This document shows, in pieces, positions 1 to 9,300 of a DNA stretch of 36,759 nucleotides (position 1 is the stretch's first letter; each line of letters starts with the position of its first letter). The notes beneath the pieces are model-generated. The model did no database searches. It saw only the letters and a list, made by a program, of their open reading frames with translations, and was not told where the DNA came from. The position numbers and the translations under genes are program-made. Origin of the DNA: CAYMTN01 sp964393335 (GTDB lineage Bacteria > Chloroflexota > Anaerolineae > Aggregatilineales > Aggregatilineaceae); assembly GCA_964393335.1 (NCBI GenBank), contig CAYMTN010000024.1, forward strand, positions 1 through 36,759, read 5' to 3'.

Positions 1-840
1 GTCGCCTGGCGCGAAACCGTCAAGATCAGGCGCAAGGACGGCAGCCGTTTTGACGCCAGCGTATATATCGCCCCGGTTCACTACCAGGACGGCAAACCGC
101 CCGGCATCGTCGAAATCATCCGCGACATCAGCCAGGAAAAAGCGCTGCAAGAACAAAAGGATCGCTTCATCACCAACGCATCGCACGAACTGCGCAGGCC
201 GCTGTCCAACCTCAAGGCCCGCCTCTACCTGATCCACCGCCAGCCGGATAAGCTGCCCGACCATTTGCAGGTCATCCAGCGTGCGACTGACGATATGACC
301 GATCTCGTGCAAGACCTGCTCGACGTGGCGCAGTTTGCCCGCGACGAAATGCGCCTGGATCGAAAGAACATCGTGCTCCAAAACGTGTTGCAGAGCACGC
401 TCACCATCCAGCAAACGCACGCCGAACGCAGCCAGGTTGAGATCGTCGCGGCCATCCCCGACCCGGCGATTCACCTGTTCGGTGATTTCCAGCAGCTTGG
501 GCAGGCGTTCAGCTACCTGATCGCCAACGCGATCCACGTCACGCCGCCCAGGGGACAGGTCAATATCCGCCTGCTGGACACGGAAAACGAGCAGCGTGAT
601 TGGGCCGTCGTCCAGATTCAGGACGGCGGGACAGGTATCGCCCAGGACGAGCTGCCGCTCATCTTCGAGCCGTTCTTCCGCCCCAGCGAAGGGACGATTC
701 AGAGCACCGGCCTCGGCCTGACGCTCGCCAAACACATCATCGAGCAGCATGGCGGGCTGATCACCGTCGAAAGCGGTCCTGGCGGCACGACGTTCACCGT
801 GCAGTTGCCGCTGGCTAACACGCCGCTGCCGCACGTGTAA
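1..840 (+). CDS. Sensor histidine kinase, 3' part (PAS end-HisKA-HATPase)
   Basis: The gene starts before the window; 279 residues are visible in frame 1. Residues 1-45 look like the end of a PAS domain (RDISQEKAL linker). A HisKA dimerisation helix follows with the phospho-acceptor His at about residue 62 in SHELRRP, where the more usual form is HELRTP. The ATPase domain has an N-box Asn near residue 176 (LIANAIH), a G1 box (QDGGTGI) and a G2 box (STGLGLTLA). It should autophosphorylate and pass phosphate to a response regulator, which is not in the window. No membrane segment is visible in this part. The stop codon lies inside the loop of a 10-bp inverted repeat. The input signal is unknown because the N-terminus is missing. 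Confidence 0.93.
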   Translation, partial: VAWRETVKIRRKDGSRFDASVYIAPVHYQDGKPPGIVEIIRDISQEKALQEQKDRFITNASHELRRPLSNLKARLYLIHRQPDKLPDHLQVIQRATDDMTDLVQDLLDVAQFARDEMRLDRKNIVLQNVLQSTLTIQQTHAERSQVEIVAAIPDPAIHLFGDFQQLGQAFSYLIANAIHVTPPRGQVNIRLLDTENEQRDWAVVQIQDGGTGIAQDELPLIFEPFFRPSEGTIQSTGLGLTLAKHIIEQHGGLITVESGPGGTTFTVQLPLANTPLPHV

Positions 841-856
841 AAACCATGCGGCAGCG
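824..856 (+). terminator. Hairpin spanning the kinase stop codon
   Basis: A perfect 10-bp inverted repeat (CGCTGCCGCA at 824-833, TGCGGCAGCG at 847-856) has a 13-nt loop that contains the TAA stop. No U-tract follows directly, so it may be a weak terminator or an mRNA 3'-end stabiliser. The next gene lies on the opposite strand. Confidence 0.5.
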
Positions 857-896
857 ACTCTCAACCCCGGCGGCCCCTATTTTTCGGTGGTATACC

Positions 897-1313
897 CTAC
901 TTTTGCACAGCGTCAACGTTCCGCAGCCATTCCAGCGCTTCGTCAGGCTCGGTGAACACCATGATTCTCAGCCCCTGCTCGAAATAAGATTCTACAAACT
1001 CGGCCAGGTTGAGCCGCGCCAGAAAGTCAGGCGGGACGACCAGCGCCCAGTATTTCCACCCCGCTCTAACCGCGCGTGGAAACCAGTCCGTCATGCTCCA
1101 CTGCGTATCATCTTCCGGTAACGCCATGTTTTTCCGATCATCCGACAGCCATTTTGCCGCGCCGTATTTTTGGAGCGTTTCGGCCCCGGTGTTTAGGACA
1201 CTGCGGAATTCGGCCCCGGAAATCGGCTGGTGAAAGGTGTGATGCACAATCCTGGCGTCCGGATGGTACGTCAGCGTTGCGAACTCATTTTTCAAAACGG
1301 TGATGTCAGACAA
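897..1313 (-). CDS. Small STAS/SpoIIAA-like protein of unknown function
   Basis: The product has 138 residues. The start is TTG (1311-1313), chosen because GGGAGG sits 6 nt upstream (1320-1325) and no ATG fits. There is no signal peptide or membrane segment. The pattern (hydrophobic strands, a central KWLSDDRKN segment, then WFPRAVRAGWKYWA, and a C-terminal EALEWL helix) resembles uncharacterised proteins with a SpoIIAA/STAS-like alpha-beta fold that are often found near sensor kinases. That assignment is by impression of the fold and not by a catalytic motif. The gene converges on the upstream histidine kinase, with 56 nt between them. A regulatory or ligand-sensing role is inference only. 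Confidence 0.7.
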   Translation of the reverse strand: MSDITVLKNEFATLTYHPDARIVHHTFHQPISGAEFRSVLNTGAETLQKYGAAKWLSDDRKNMALPEDDTQWSMTDWFPRAVRAGWKYWALVVPPDFLARLNLAEFVESYFEQGLRIMVFTEPDEALEWLRNVDAVQK

Positions 1314-1693
1314 GAATAACCTCCCTTACGTAACCGGCCTTAGATGTCATTTTAGAGACGGGGCATTAAACAACGCTTAATTTTCCGTAAATAACCTATT
1401 TATTTTCAGTAATTCATTAATTCTTCATTAACCCTATGGGTGCCCACGATGTCGGATAGACAGTCTCCCCTTGTGTCCAACTATCCGCGCGCCTGTGCCA
1501 AACGACACCTTGCCAACTCGCCAGCCAGAGGCGATAATCGTCACCTGGCAGGTACCATCGAGGGGTCGATTATGTTTTTCTACCAACTAATAACTTATGG
1601 CTGACTCGCGGCGCGTGTTGGGGGATTGATCCGTACTATCGCACCGCGCTACGTCCAAAAAACTAACCTTTTATGCTCAGGAGACAACCAGCT
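1314..1693. promoter_or_regulatory. AT-rich divergent intergenic region with TTCATTAA direct repeats
   Basis: These 380 bases separate divergent genes. The stretch at about 1370-1435 is much richer in A/T than its surroundings. It holds TTCAGTAA (1405-1412), TTCATTAA (1413-1420) and TTCATTAA (1424-1431); the two identical copies are 11 bp apart, one helical turn. Such spacing is typical of tandem half-sites for OmpR/PhoB-class response regulators. I could not fix a convincing -35/-10 pair for either gene. The rest of the region shows no ORF with coding character. Confidence 0.45.
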
Positions 1694-3031
1694 ATGGCAA
1701 CCCAAACCCGGACCCTACCCGGACCCAATGCAAAGGCGCTCATCCAGCGGGACTCGGCGGTCATTTCGCCGTCGTACACACGTGGCTACCCGCTGGTCAT
1801 CGATCACGGCCAGGGCTGCAAGGTATGGGATGTGGACGGCAACCAGTTCCTTGATTTCACGACCGGCATCGCTGTCACGGCGACCGGGCACACCCACCCG
1901 GCGGTTGTAAAGGCCATTCAAGAGCAGGCCGAAAAGTTTATCCACATGTCCGGCACGGACTTTTATTACAGGCCGCAGATCGAGCTGGCCGAACGCCTCG
2001 CTTCTGTCGCGCCCTTTGGCGACGACGACGCGATGGTTTTTTTCGGCAACAGCGGAGCGGAAGCCATCGAGGCGGCGGCCAAACTCGCGCGTTATTACAC
2101 CGAGCGCGGGCGGTTCATCGCGTTTTTGCACGGCTTTCACGGGCGCACGTTAGGCGCGTTGAGCTTCACCGCCAGCAAGTATGTCCAGCGCGAGGATTTT
2201 TTCCCGCTGCTGCCGGGCATCACCCATGTGCCCTACCCCGACACCTACCACCCGATCCTGACGCCCGAAGGGTTTGCCGATTATGGCGAGCGCGTGGTGG
2301 ATTACATCGAAAACGAGATTTTCCAGACGATTGTGCCCTCCAAAGAGGTCGCGGGAGTCCTGGTCGAGCCGATCCAGGGCGAAGGCGGTTACATCGTGCC
2401 GCCCGACGGATTCCTGCCCGCGCTGCGGGAGATGTGCGACCGTTACGACATCCTGCTGATCGTGGACGAGGTCCAGTCCGGCATGGGCCGCACCGGCAAA
2501 TGGTGGGCGGTCGATCACTGGGACGTCAAGCCGGACATCGTCTGCACGGCCAAAGGCATCGCCAGCGGGATGCCGCTCAGTGCCACCATCGCCCGCAAGG
2601 AAATCATGGAAACGTGGGCACCCGGCGCGCACGCCAGCACGTTCGGCGGCAACCCGGTAAGCTGTGCGGCGGGCATCGCCACCTTCGACCTGCTGCAAAA
2701 CGGGCTGATCGACAACGCCGCCGTGATGGGCGACTACATGAAAACGAAGCTCCACGACATCGAAACGCGCCACCCCAGCATCGGGCAGGTACGCGGCAAG
2801 GGGCTGATGGTCGGCGTCGAGTTCGTCAGCGACCGGGACACCCGCAAGCGTTCCCCCGACATCCGCAACGCCATCGTGGGGTATGCGTTCCAGGAGCGGC
2901 TGCTGCTGCTCGGCTGCGGCGCCAACACGATCCGCATCATCCCGCCGCTGACCGTCACGCGCCAGGACATCGACGACGCGCTGCTGATCTTCGAGCACTG
3001 CGTCTCGCACGCCGAGGAAGACTACCTGTAA
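1694..3031 (+). CDS. Class-III PLP aminotransferase (acetylornithine/GABA aminotransferase family)
   Basis: The product has 445 residues. An in-frame ATG lies 21 nt upstream at 1673, but the one at 1694 is preferred because AGGAGA lies about 9 nt before it. It is a fold-type I PLP enzyme. Visible features are the PLP phosphate-binding NSGAEAIEAA, the HGFHGRTLGALS segment, VEPIQGEGGY, the cofactor Asp in VDEVQSGMGRTGK (about D258) and the Schiff-base lysine in TAKGIASG (about K287). The family moves an amino group from GABA, ornithine, acetylornithine or related amines to 2-oxoglutarate; substrate cannot be told from sequence. Length is normal for the family. No arginine- or GABA-pathway genes are adjacent, and a hairpin follows the stop, so the gene is probably monocistronic. 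Confidence 0.92.
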   Translation: MATQTRTLPGPNAKALIQRDSAVISPSYTRGYPLVIDHGQGCKVWDVDGNQFLDFTTGIAVTATGHTHPAVVKAIQEQAEKFIHMSGTDFYYRPQIELAERLASVAPFGDDDAMVFFGNSGAEAIEAAAKLARYYTERGRFIAFLHGFHGRTLGALSFTASKYVQREDFFPLLPGITHVPYPDTYHPILTPEGFADYGERVVDYIENEIFQTIVPSKEVAGVLVEPIQGEGGYIVPPDGFLPALREMCDRYDILLIVDEVQSGMGRTGKWWAVDHWDVKPDIVCTAKGIASGMPLSATIARKEIMETWAPGAHASTFGGNPVSCAAGIATFDLLQNGLIDNAAVMGDYMKTKLHDIETRHPSIGQVRGKGLMVGVEFVSDRDTRKRSPDIRNAIVGYAFQERLLLLGCGANTIRIIPPLTVTRQDIDDALLIFEHCVSHAEEDYL

Positions 3032-3037
3032 CACGCC

Positions 3038-3061
3038 GAGAGGGAGCGGTGGCTCCCTCTC
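3038..3061 (+). terminator. Hairpin after the aminotransferase
   Basis: A perfect 10-bp stem (GAGAGGGAGC / GCTCCCTCTC) with a GGTG loop begins 6 nt after the stop codon. The following bases (TGTTAG) make a poor U-tract. Confidence 0.65.
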
Positions 3062-3136
3062 TGTTAGAACGGCGCAAGAAATCCGCAAAATCATCACAAG
3101 AAAGACCCGCGCGCTCTTACTGCGCCCGCGCGGCGA

Positions 3137-3145
3137 TGCTACAAT
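3137..3145 (+). promoter_or_regulatory. Extended -10 box placed for a leaderless mRNA
   Basis: TGC-TACAAT (TGN extended -10 plus hexamer 3140-3145) ends 6 nt before the ATG at 3152, so transcription would start at or within a base of the start codon. There is no Shine-Dalgarno sequence before this ATG. The -35 region is weak. Confidence 0.55.
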
Positions 3146-3151
3146 ACGGGT

Positions 3152-4750
3152 ATGTTTCTGTTACCTGACTATCGCGTTCGCCAGCGCGATTTCCTACTGA
3201 ATATCAGCCGCGCCATCACGGCCCAACTGGACCTGGGCGAAGTGCTGCGTATGATCCTGCAAGCCGCGACCTCGATGCTGTCCGGCGAGGTCGGGATTAT
3301 TGCCCTGCGCGACGGCGACATGTTCCACACCCGCGCCATCATCGGCATCCCGCCCGAACAGGCAGATTTGTTCGATCCGCTGCTCGAAGAACTGGCCGCC
3401 CGCTCGCCCGACGAAATAGACGTGCCGCTCTTCCAGACCAAGATGCGCAAGGTCGCGAGCACCATGAACCCGAATCTGCGGCAGGTCGTGTCGCTGCCGA
3501 TGTCGGTCGCGGATGACATGCTCGGCATCCTGTTCATTTTCCGTTCGTATGCCGGGACGCCCACGCAAAACGATTACCGCCTGCTGCAAAGTTTCGCGGA
3601 TCAGGCCGCCATCGCGGTGCACAACGCGCGCATGTACGAGCTGACCAACCGCGAGCGCCAGCGGCTGGCCGCGATCCTCGATCACAGCGCGGACGGCGTG
3701 ATGATCCTGGATGCGCACTTGCGCGTCGAGCGCTGGAATCGCGCGCTCAGCCGTATGACCGGCTGGACCGCCGACCAGACCACCGGGCGGCATCATGACG
3801 TCGTGCTGCGCTGGAAACGGCGCGAATCGGGGCCGGACCTGTCCGAAGCGATCGCGCGCGGCTGGCCGCGCCACGAGCCGCGCGATCCGCATGCCGACGG
3901 CAGCGAGGACACGTCGCCCGATACGCTGTACGTCGAGGGTGACCTCGAACGGCTGGATGGCACGTCGCTGAGCGTCGGCGTGACGTATGCGCCGCTGACC
4001 AACAGCCGGGGCGAGCTGGAAAACGTGATCGCCAACGTGCGCGATATCACGCACTTCCGCGAAGCGGAGCAGCTCAAATCGACGTTTGTCTCGGTCATCT
4101 CGCACGAACTCAAAACGCCCGTCGCGCTGATCAAAGGTTACGCCGACGCGCTCAACCGCGAAGATGCCGACTGGGACCACGCGACCATCGCCAACGGCCT
4201 GACCGTCATCGAAGAAGAAGCCGACCGCCTGACCGACCTGATCGAGAATCTGCTGGCGGCGTCCAAGCTCCAGGCGGAAGGCATGCGCCTGACCCTCGAC
4301 GACGCCAACCTGCCCGCCATCGCCCGGCGCTCGATTGAGCGCTTCCAGACGCAAACGACCACGCACACGCTGCGCGCCGAGTTCCCTGACGATTTCCCGA
4401 TCATTCGCGGCGACGCCACGCGGCTGCGCCAGGTGCTCGACAACCTGCTGAGCAACGCGATCAAATATTCGCCTAAAGGCGGCGAGATCGTGATTCGCGG
4501 CACGTATGACGACGACTGCGTGCGTGTGGCCGTCAGCGATCAGGGGCTGGGCCTGCCGCCCGACCAGTTGGATCGTGTGTTCGAGCGCTTTTACCGCGTC
4601 AACAACAGCCTGACGCAGAAGGCGCAGGGCACCGGCCTCGGCCTGTACCTGGCGCATGCCGTCATCACCGCGCACGGCGGCAAAATCTGGGCCAGGAACA
4701 ACCCGGACGGCGGCGCGACATTCAGCTTTACGCTGCCCCGGCGCGATTGA
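3152..4750 (+). CDS. Soluble GAF-PAS sensor histidine kinase
   Basis: The product has 532 residues and no membrane segment, so it is probably cytoplasmic. In order: GAF domain (about 20-160), PAS domain (about 170-305, starting RLAAILDHSADGVMILD), HisKA with phospho-acceptor H318 in SHELKTP, and HATPase_c with N-box N435 (NLLSNAIKYS), G1 DQGLGLP and G2 GTGLGLYLA. All catalytic motifs are intact. The PAS loop carries an Asp/Pro-rich insertion at about 222-258. No response regulator is next to it. The gene appears to be expressed as a leaderless transcript from the -10 element just upstream. The ligand of the GAF/PAS part is unknown. Confidence 0.95.
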   Translation: MFLLPDYRVRQRDFLLNISRAITAQLDLGEVLRMILQAATSMLSGEVGIIALRDGDMFHTRAIIGIPPEQADLFDPLLEELAARSPDEIDVPLFQTKMRKVASTMNPNLRQVVSLPMSVADDMLGILFIFRSYAGTPTQNDYRLLQSFADQAAIAVHNARMYELTNRERQRLAAILDHSADGVMILDAHLRVERWNRALSRMTGWTADQTTGRHHDVVLRWKRRESGPDLSEAIARGWPRHEPRDPHADGSEDTSPDTLYVEGDLERLDGTSLSVGVTYAPLTNSRGELENVIANVRDITHFREAEQLKSTFVSVISHELKTPVALIKGYADALNREDADWDHATIANGLTVIEEEADRLTDLIENLLAASKLQAEGMRLTLDDANLPAIARRSIERFQTQTTTHTLRAEFPDDFPIIRGDATRLRQVLDNLLSNAIKYSPKGGEIVIRGTYDDDCVRVAVSDQGLGLPPDQLDRVFERFYRVNNSLTQKAQGTGLGLYLAHAVITAHGGKIWARNNPDGGATFSFTLPRRD

Positions 4751-4888
4751 CCGTCCCCAATTACCCCTCACTTGTGCGATAATCCGATCCAGCGAGCAAT
4801 CTTCGCCGTGAGGGCACGCTGTGCGGTATAGTTCACCCGTTTGTTTTCCAGCCCTGGCTGGCTTGTAGGTAATTCAGGAGACCCGTTT

Positions 4889-6268
4889 ATGTCCCAGGTT
4901 GTCAGAACGCAGCTTTCATGTCCGCGCTGCGGGCAGAGTTTCCCGGCCATCATTGAGCAGATCATCGACGTAGGCCGCGATCCCCAGGCAAAAGCACGTT
5001 TCCTATCCGGACGCGTGAATATGATGACGTGCCCCAACTGCGGCAGCTCATTTGCGGTCGGCACGCCGATCCTGTACCACGACCCCGCTAAGGAACTGCT
5101 GATCATCTACGTGCCGATGGAGCTGAACGTCTCCACCGAGGAACGCGAGCGCATCATCGGCGACATGACCCGCCGCGTGACCGAGAGCATCGTGCCCGAA
5201 AAGCGCAAAGGGTACCTGCTCCAGCCCAAACAGGCGCTGACCATCCCTGGCATGATCGACACGATCCTCGATGCGGACGGCATCACCGCCGAAGTACGCG
5301 ACGCGCAGCGCGAGAAAATGCGCGTCATGGAGATGTTTTTGCAGGTCGGGCCGGAGCAGTGGCCCGCGATGGCCGAGGAGCACAGCGCCGAGATCGATCA
5401 CGAGTTCCTGCAAATGATGCTGGCAACCGCCGAAAACGCCGCCGAAAGCGGCCACGAGGACATGGCGAACGCGTTGATCCAGCTTTACAACTTCATGATC
5501 CAGAACACCGACGTCGGCAGGTCTGTTTTGGAGGCGGCTGAAGCGCAAGAAGCGACGGTGCGCGCCGTCGCGGAAGAACTGGAAGCGATGGGCGACGACA
5601 TGACGCGCGAGGACTTCATGGACCTCGTCATCAGTTACGCGGGCGACGATGAACGCCTGCAAGCCGTCACCGGCCTGATGCGCCCGGCGTTGGATTACGC
5701 CTTCTTCCAGCAACTGACGAACCGGGTCGTGCAGGCCACAACCGACGAGGAACGCGAGCGGCTCACCACGCTGCGCGAGCGCCTGCTGGAATACACCAGC
5801 GCCATCGACCAGCAGACCCAGGTCGTGCTCCAGCGCGCCACCGACACGCTGCGCACGATCCTGACCAGCGAAGACCTGGACGCCGCGATCCGCCCGCGCA
5901 TGGATCAGATCGACGACACGTTCCTGGCCGTGCTGCAAGCCAACATTCAAGCCGCCGAACAGAGCGACGATCCGCAGCTTCGCGAGCGGCTGCAAACCGT
6001 GCTGCAAAAAGTGCTGGAGATTCTGCGCGAGAGCGCGCCGCCGCAGATTCGTTTCATCAACGACCTGATGACCGCCGACAGCGACGAGGCCGCGCGCACC
6101 ATGATCCAGGAACGCGCGTCCAGGTTCGGCCCGGAACTCACCGAATTGATGGAAGCCATCGCCCAGGACCTCGACGCCAACGAGCAGCCCGACAACGCGC
6201 GACGCCTGCGCGCCCTGCGTGAATTCGCCGCCAACTACATCAGCGAGGTGCCGCAGTTCCCGAACTGA
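4889..6268 (+). CDS. CpXC-domain zinc-ribbon protein with long helical C-terminus
   Basis: The product has 459 residues. The ATG at 4889 is preferred to the upstream in-frame ATG at 4841 because AGGAG (4876-4880) sits 8 nt before it. Residues 1-130 match the CpXC family: a zinc ribbon with two Cys-x2-Cys knuckles (C11/C14 and C48/C51), followed by the family's beta-rich half. The rest (about 150-459) is acidic, rich in Glu, Arg, Gln and Leu, and predicted to be almost wholly helical, with no membrane segment or catalytic motif. The biochemical role of CpXC proteins is not established. A promoter-like TATAGT lies at 4827-4832. A strong hairpin follows the stop. Confidence 0.82.
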   Translation: MSQVVRTQLSCPRCGQSFPAIIEQIIDVGRDPQAKARFLSGRVNMMTCPNCGSSFAVGTPILYHDPAKELLIIYVPMELNVSTEERERIIGDMTRRVTESIVPEKRKGYLLQPKQALTIPGMIDTILDADGITAEVRDAQREKMRVMEMFLQVGPEQWPAMAEEHSAEIDHEFLQMMLATAENAAESGHEDMANALIQLYNFMIQNTDVGRSVLEAAEAQEATVRAVAEELEAMGDDMTREDFMDLVISYAGDDERLQAVTGLMRPALDYAFFQQLTNRVVQATTDEERERLTTLRERLLEYTSAIDQQTQVVLQRATDTLRTILTSEDLDAAIRPRMDQIDDTFLAVLQANIQAAEQSDDPQLRERLQTVLQKVLEILRESAPPQIRFINDLMTADSDEAARTMIQERASRFGPELTELMEAIAQDLDANEQPDNARRLRALREFAANYISEVPQFPN

Positions 6269-6304
6269 TCGCCGGGGGTGCAACCTCCGCACCATAAAAT
6301 CAAC

Positions 6305-6335
6305 CGGGCCTGTCTGCACAACACAGACAGGCCCG
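6305..6335 (+). terminator. Terminator hairpin after the CpXC gene
   Basis: A perfect 12-bp stem (6305-6316 with 6324-6335; core GGGCCTGTCTG / CAGACAGGCCC) with a 7-nt loop, between convergent genes. The 3' flank TATGTTGTG is mildly T-rich. Confidence 0.75.
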
Positions 6336-6352
6336 TATGTTGTGTGAAGGGA

Positions 6353-6374
6353 GGGAGCGCGCAGCGGCGCTCCC
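6353..6374 (-). terminator. Hairpin after the large nuclease gene
   Basis: A perfect 8-bp stem (GGGAGCGC / GCGCTCCC) with a 6-nt loop, just beyond the minus-strand stop at 6389. Together with the neighbouring hairpin it separates the two convergent genes. Confidence 0.5.
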
Positions 6375-6388
6375 CGCTCATCAGACCA

Positions 6389-9300
6389 TTACCGCGTCAT
6401 CTTGCGCAGCGTCAGGCCGCCCGCCACCAGCGCCACGACGAGCGCAGCCAGCGCCAGGTAGAGCGTCACCGGCTGCGACCCGGCAGGCGTCTCCGCCGGC
6501 GGGTAACCCGTCGAAGGCAGCATCGTCGCCGGGCTGAGCGTCGCCACGACGCTGGTCGTCACCGTGTCGCCGTTCGCCGCCGTCCCGGCCAGGTCCGCCT
6601 GGTTGGTGAACACACCGCCCAACGGACTACTGAGTACGGTCGTCATGATTCGCATTTCCACCGATTCGCCGGGGTTCAGGTACGGGATCGTAAACGTGAC
6701 CGTCTGGCCGCTGATCGCGTACGATCCGCGCGCCGTCTGCACGCTGTCGATGCGCAGTTCGCTGCGCAGCGTGTCGGTGATCACGATGTTCGACCCGGCG
6801 GCAGTGCCATTGTTGGTCACCGTGATGACCCAGGTGAGTTGTTCGCCGGGCAGGCCGATGCCACCGGCTGGCAGCATACCGACCTTGCTCAGCGCCGGGT
6901 CAAACACGCCGATCTCCGCCGTGCCGCCCGTCTCCGGTTCCGGCCCGACCGCTTCCGCTGCCAGGTTCAGCCCAACCAGCACCGGGTCATGATCGGAGGC
7001 ACGGTACGGTTCCGCGCTGTACAGGATGTTGATCAGGTTCGGCGTCTTGTATTCTTCGTTATAGTCCAGCACGGACGGCTCGTCCGCGTTGATGTGCCAG
7101 TGCGCCGCCGCTGCTACCTGCGGTTCGAGGTCCGTATTCGCCAGCGCGTGGTCCAGGTAACCCCACTCGCCGCTGAACACGTACGAATACTCGCTCGGCC
7201 CCAACAGGTCGGTGTAACCGGCGGTGATCAGCGTCGTGATCGGGTCTTCCATCGCATACGAGTTCATGTCGCTGATGATCAACACGTCGGGATCGCCGCT
7301 GCCCGTCGGATCACCGGCCAACCAGGTCGCCAGCGCGCTCGCCGCGTTGGTCCGCGTGACAGGGCAGTTGCCCTGACCGTCGAGCAGGTCGGGATCGCTC
7401 TCGGCATTACAGTCGGACCCCTTCGATTTCAGGTGGTTGACGACGACCGTGAACATCTCGCCCGACGCGATTTCCTCGAACGTCTGCGCCAGCGCCGGAC
7501 GGTTCAGCGTATCCACGAACAGCGGGTCCACGCTCGAATCCAGGATCGCGAAATCACCGGCCAGCGACACGGTCCCCGGCTTGTAGATCAGCGCGACTTT
7601 GATCGCGTCCGTGCCGATGATGCCCGTATCGACGTAAGCATACGTCCCGGCCCCCAGCACGCCGTTCAGGCCGTTCACCAGGTCTTCGACGGCGGCGGTG
7701 CTGTTATTTTCGATTTCCATCAGGCCGACCACGTCGGCATTGATCGCCGTCAGCGCCGCGATGATCTTATCGCGCTGGCGGGTGAATTCCTCGTCGCTGT
7801 CCGCGCCCCGGCAGTCCATATCGCCGCTCGGCCCGCACACGTCCGGCCCGTGGTCGATGGTCGAGAAGTAGTTCAAGACGTTGAAGCTGGCAACGGTCAC
7901 CGTGCCGCCCACCGCTGGCGTTGTTTCCGGGCGGGGATTGACGGGTACAAACGTCACCGGGGCAATTGGGTCGATGACCCAATCATTGAACGTGTACATC
8001 AGCGTGCCCGTCAGGCCCGCCACCGTATCGCCGCCGCGCACCGTGTTCGACGCGGTCAGTTCGGGGGCCGGGTGGATGATCGGGTCCGGGTTCTGGGTGT
8101 TGTTGTGATCGTCCAGGTACACCGTGCGGTGCGCATTCTCGTCCAGGTGATCGGCGTAACCGGCCACGCTCGGCGTATTGGTGTGCGTATACTCCCACAA
8201 CCGCCCGCCGGATGACAGCAGAATCTGCCCGTAGCGCCCCAATTCGTAGGTTTCGGTGACCGTTAGCGTCTGCGGGATCGTGATCAACATGTTCTCGTAC
8301 GGTTCCCAGAAGTCAGCCGGATTGACGGCGTCGGGAATCGGCAGGTTCACCGTCATCGAGCCAACGGAGCCAGTGCTGCACACCATCACGTTAGTCACAC
8401 TGGTGATCTCGGTCAGGCCGTAATACTCATCGACCGTGCCTGTCACGCGCACGAGGTCGCCCGCGCTGACCGGCACGCCGAACCCGTTGTCATAGATGAA
8501 CAGGCCGTCGGACGTAGCCACATTGCTGTCGCCGGTCGCGTCCTGCACGTAGAAGCCGCTCCGCCCGTCGCTGGTATCCTGGAACGAGGCCGTGACGACG
8601 CCCATCGTCGTCTCGATGCTGCCGTCATAGGCGCTGGCCGATCCGCTGCCCTGGATGGTGTACGTCGGCATGAACGAAGCCTCGCACGGGTCAGCATCTG
8701 GCGTGGTGAAGCTGAACACGTAATTCGCCGCCATGTTGTCCGGCGGATCGTCGGTGTCCTGGTCGGAGACCTGCACGGCGTACACGATCACCGTGCACGA
8801 ATCGGCGTACTGGAAGTTGCTGTCCGGGTCGATAGTGAAGCTCTGCGGGCCGCCGCTCACGGCGACATTGCTCATGCTGGGGGCGCGGTTGCCGCTGACG
8901 CTGCACGACATCACGAACCAGTCGCCGGTCACGTCCACCGCTTCGCTGAAGTTGACCGTGACATTCGCACCGAGCGCGACGTTGGTATCTGTGTCCGCCG
9001 GGGACGTGCTGCTGACCGTCGGGGCCGCGTCGCCACCCGTGCCGGTAAATGTCTGCCCGGTGTTGCACGAATCGAATGTCGCCGTCATGGGGCCGGCCCA
9101 GGTGAAATCCTCGTAATACTGGCCGGTGCCTTGCAGTTGCAGCGAATCCCCTACTGCGGTGCTGCTGGTTTCCGCAACGCCGATATCGGTGCTGGTCAAG
9201 CCAGATGCCGGGCCATCCGTTGCGACGAGAGTCCCTTCGTAGCTCAAGAACTGCTGAACGGTGCCAATATTGTCCACCAATGCCAGCCCGTCCGGCGCGC

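Noticed and set aside
846..1121. Plus-strand frame of 91 codons after the first kinase
   Set aside because: It is antisense to the STAS-like gene, whose start has a good ribosome site; no protein character.
6278..8215. Long plus-strand frame (645 codons) opposite the large nuclease
   Set aside because: It is antisense to a protein with clear domains, is very rich in Arg, His, Gln and Val, and has no family signature. It arises from GC-rich codon use. The same applies to plus-strand 10682-12625, 14355-15908 and 15977-17122, and to minus-strand 2150-3097, 3194-4771 and 5048-6319.
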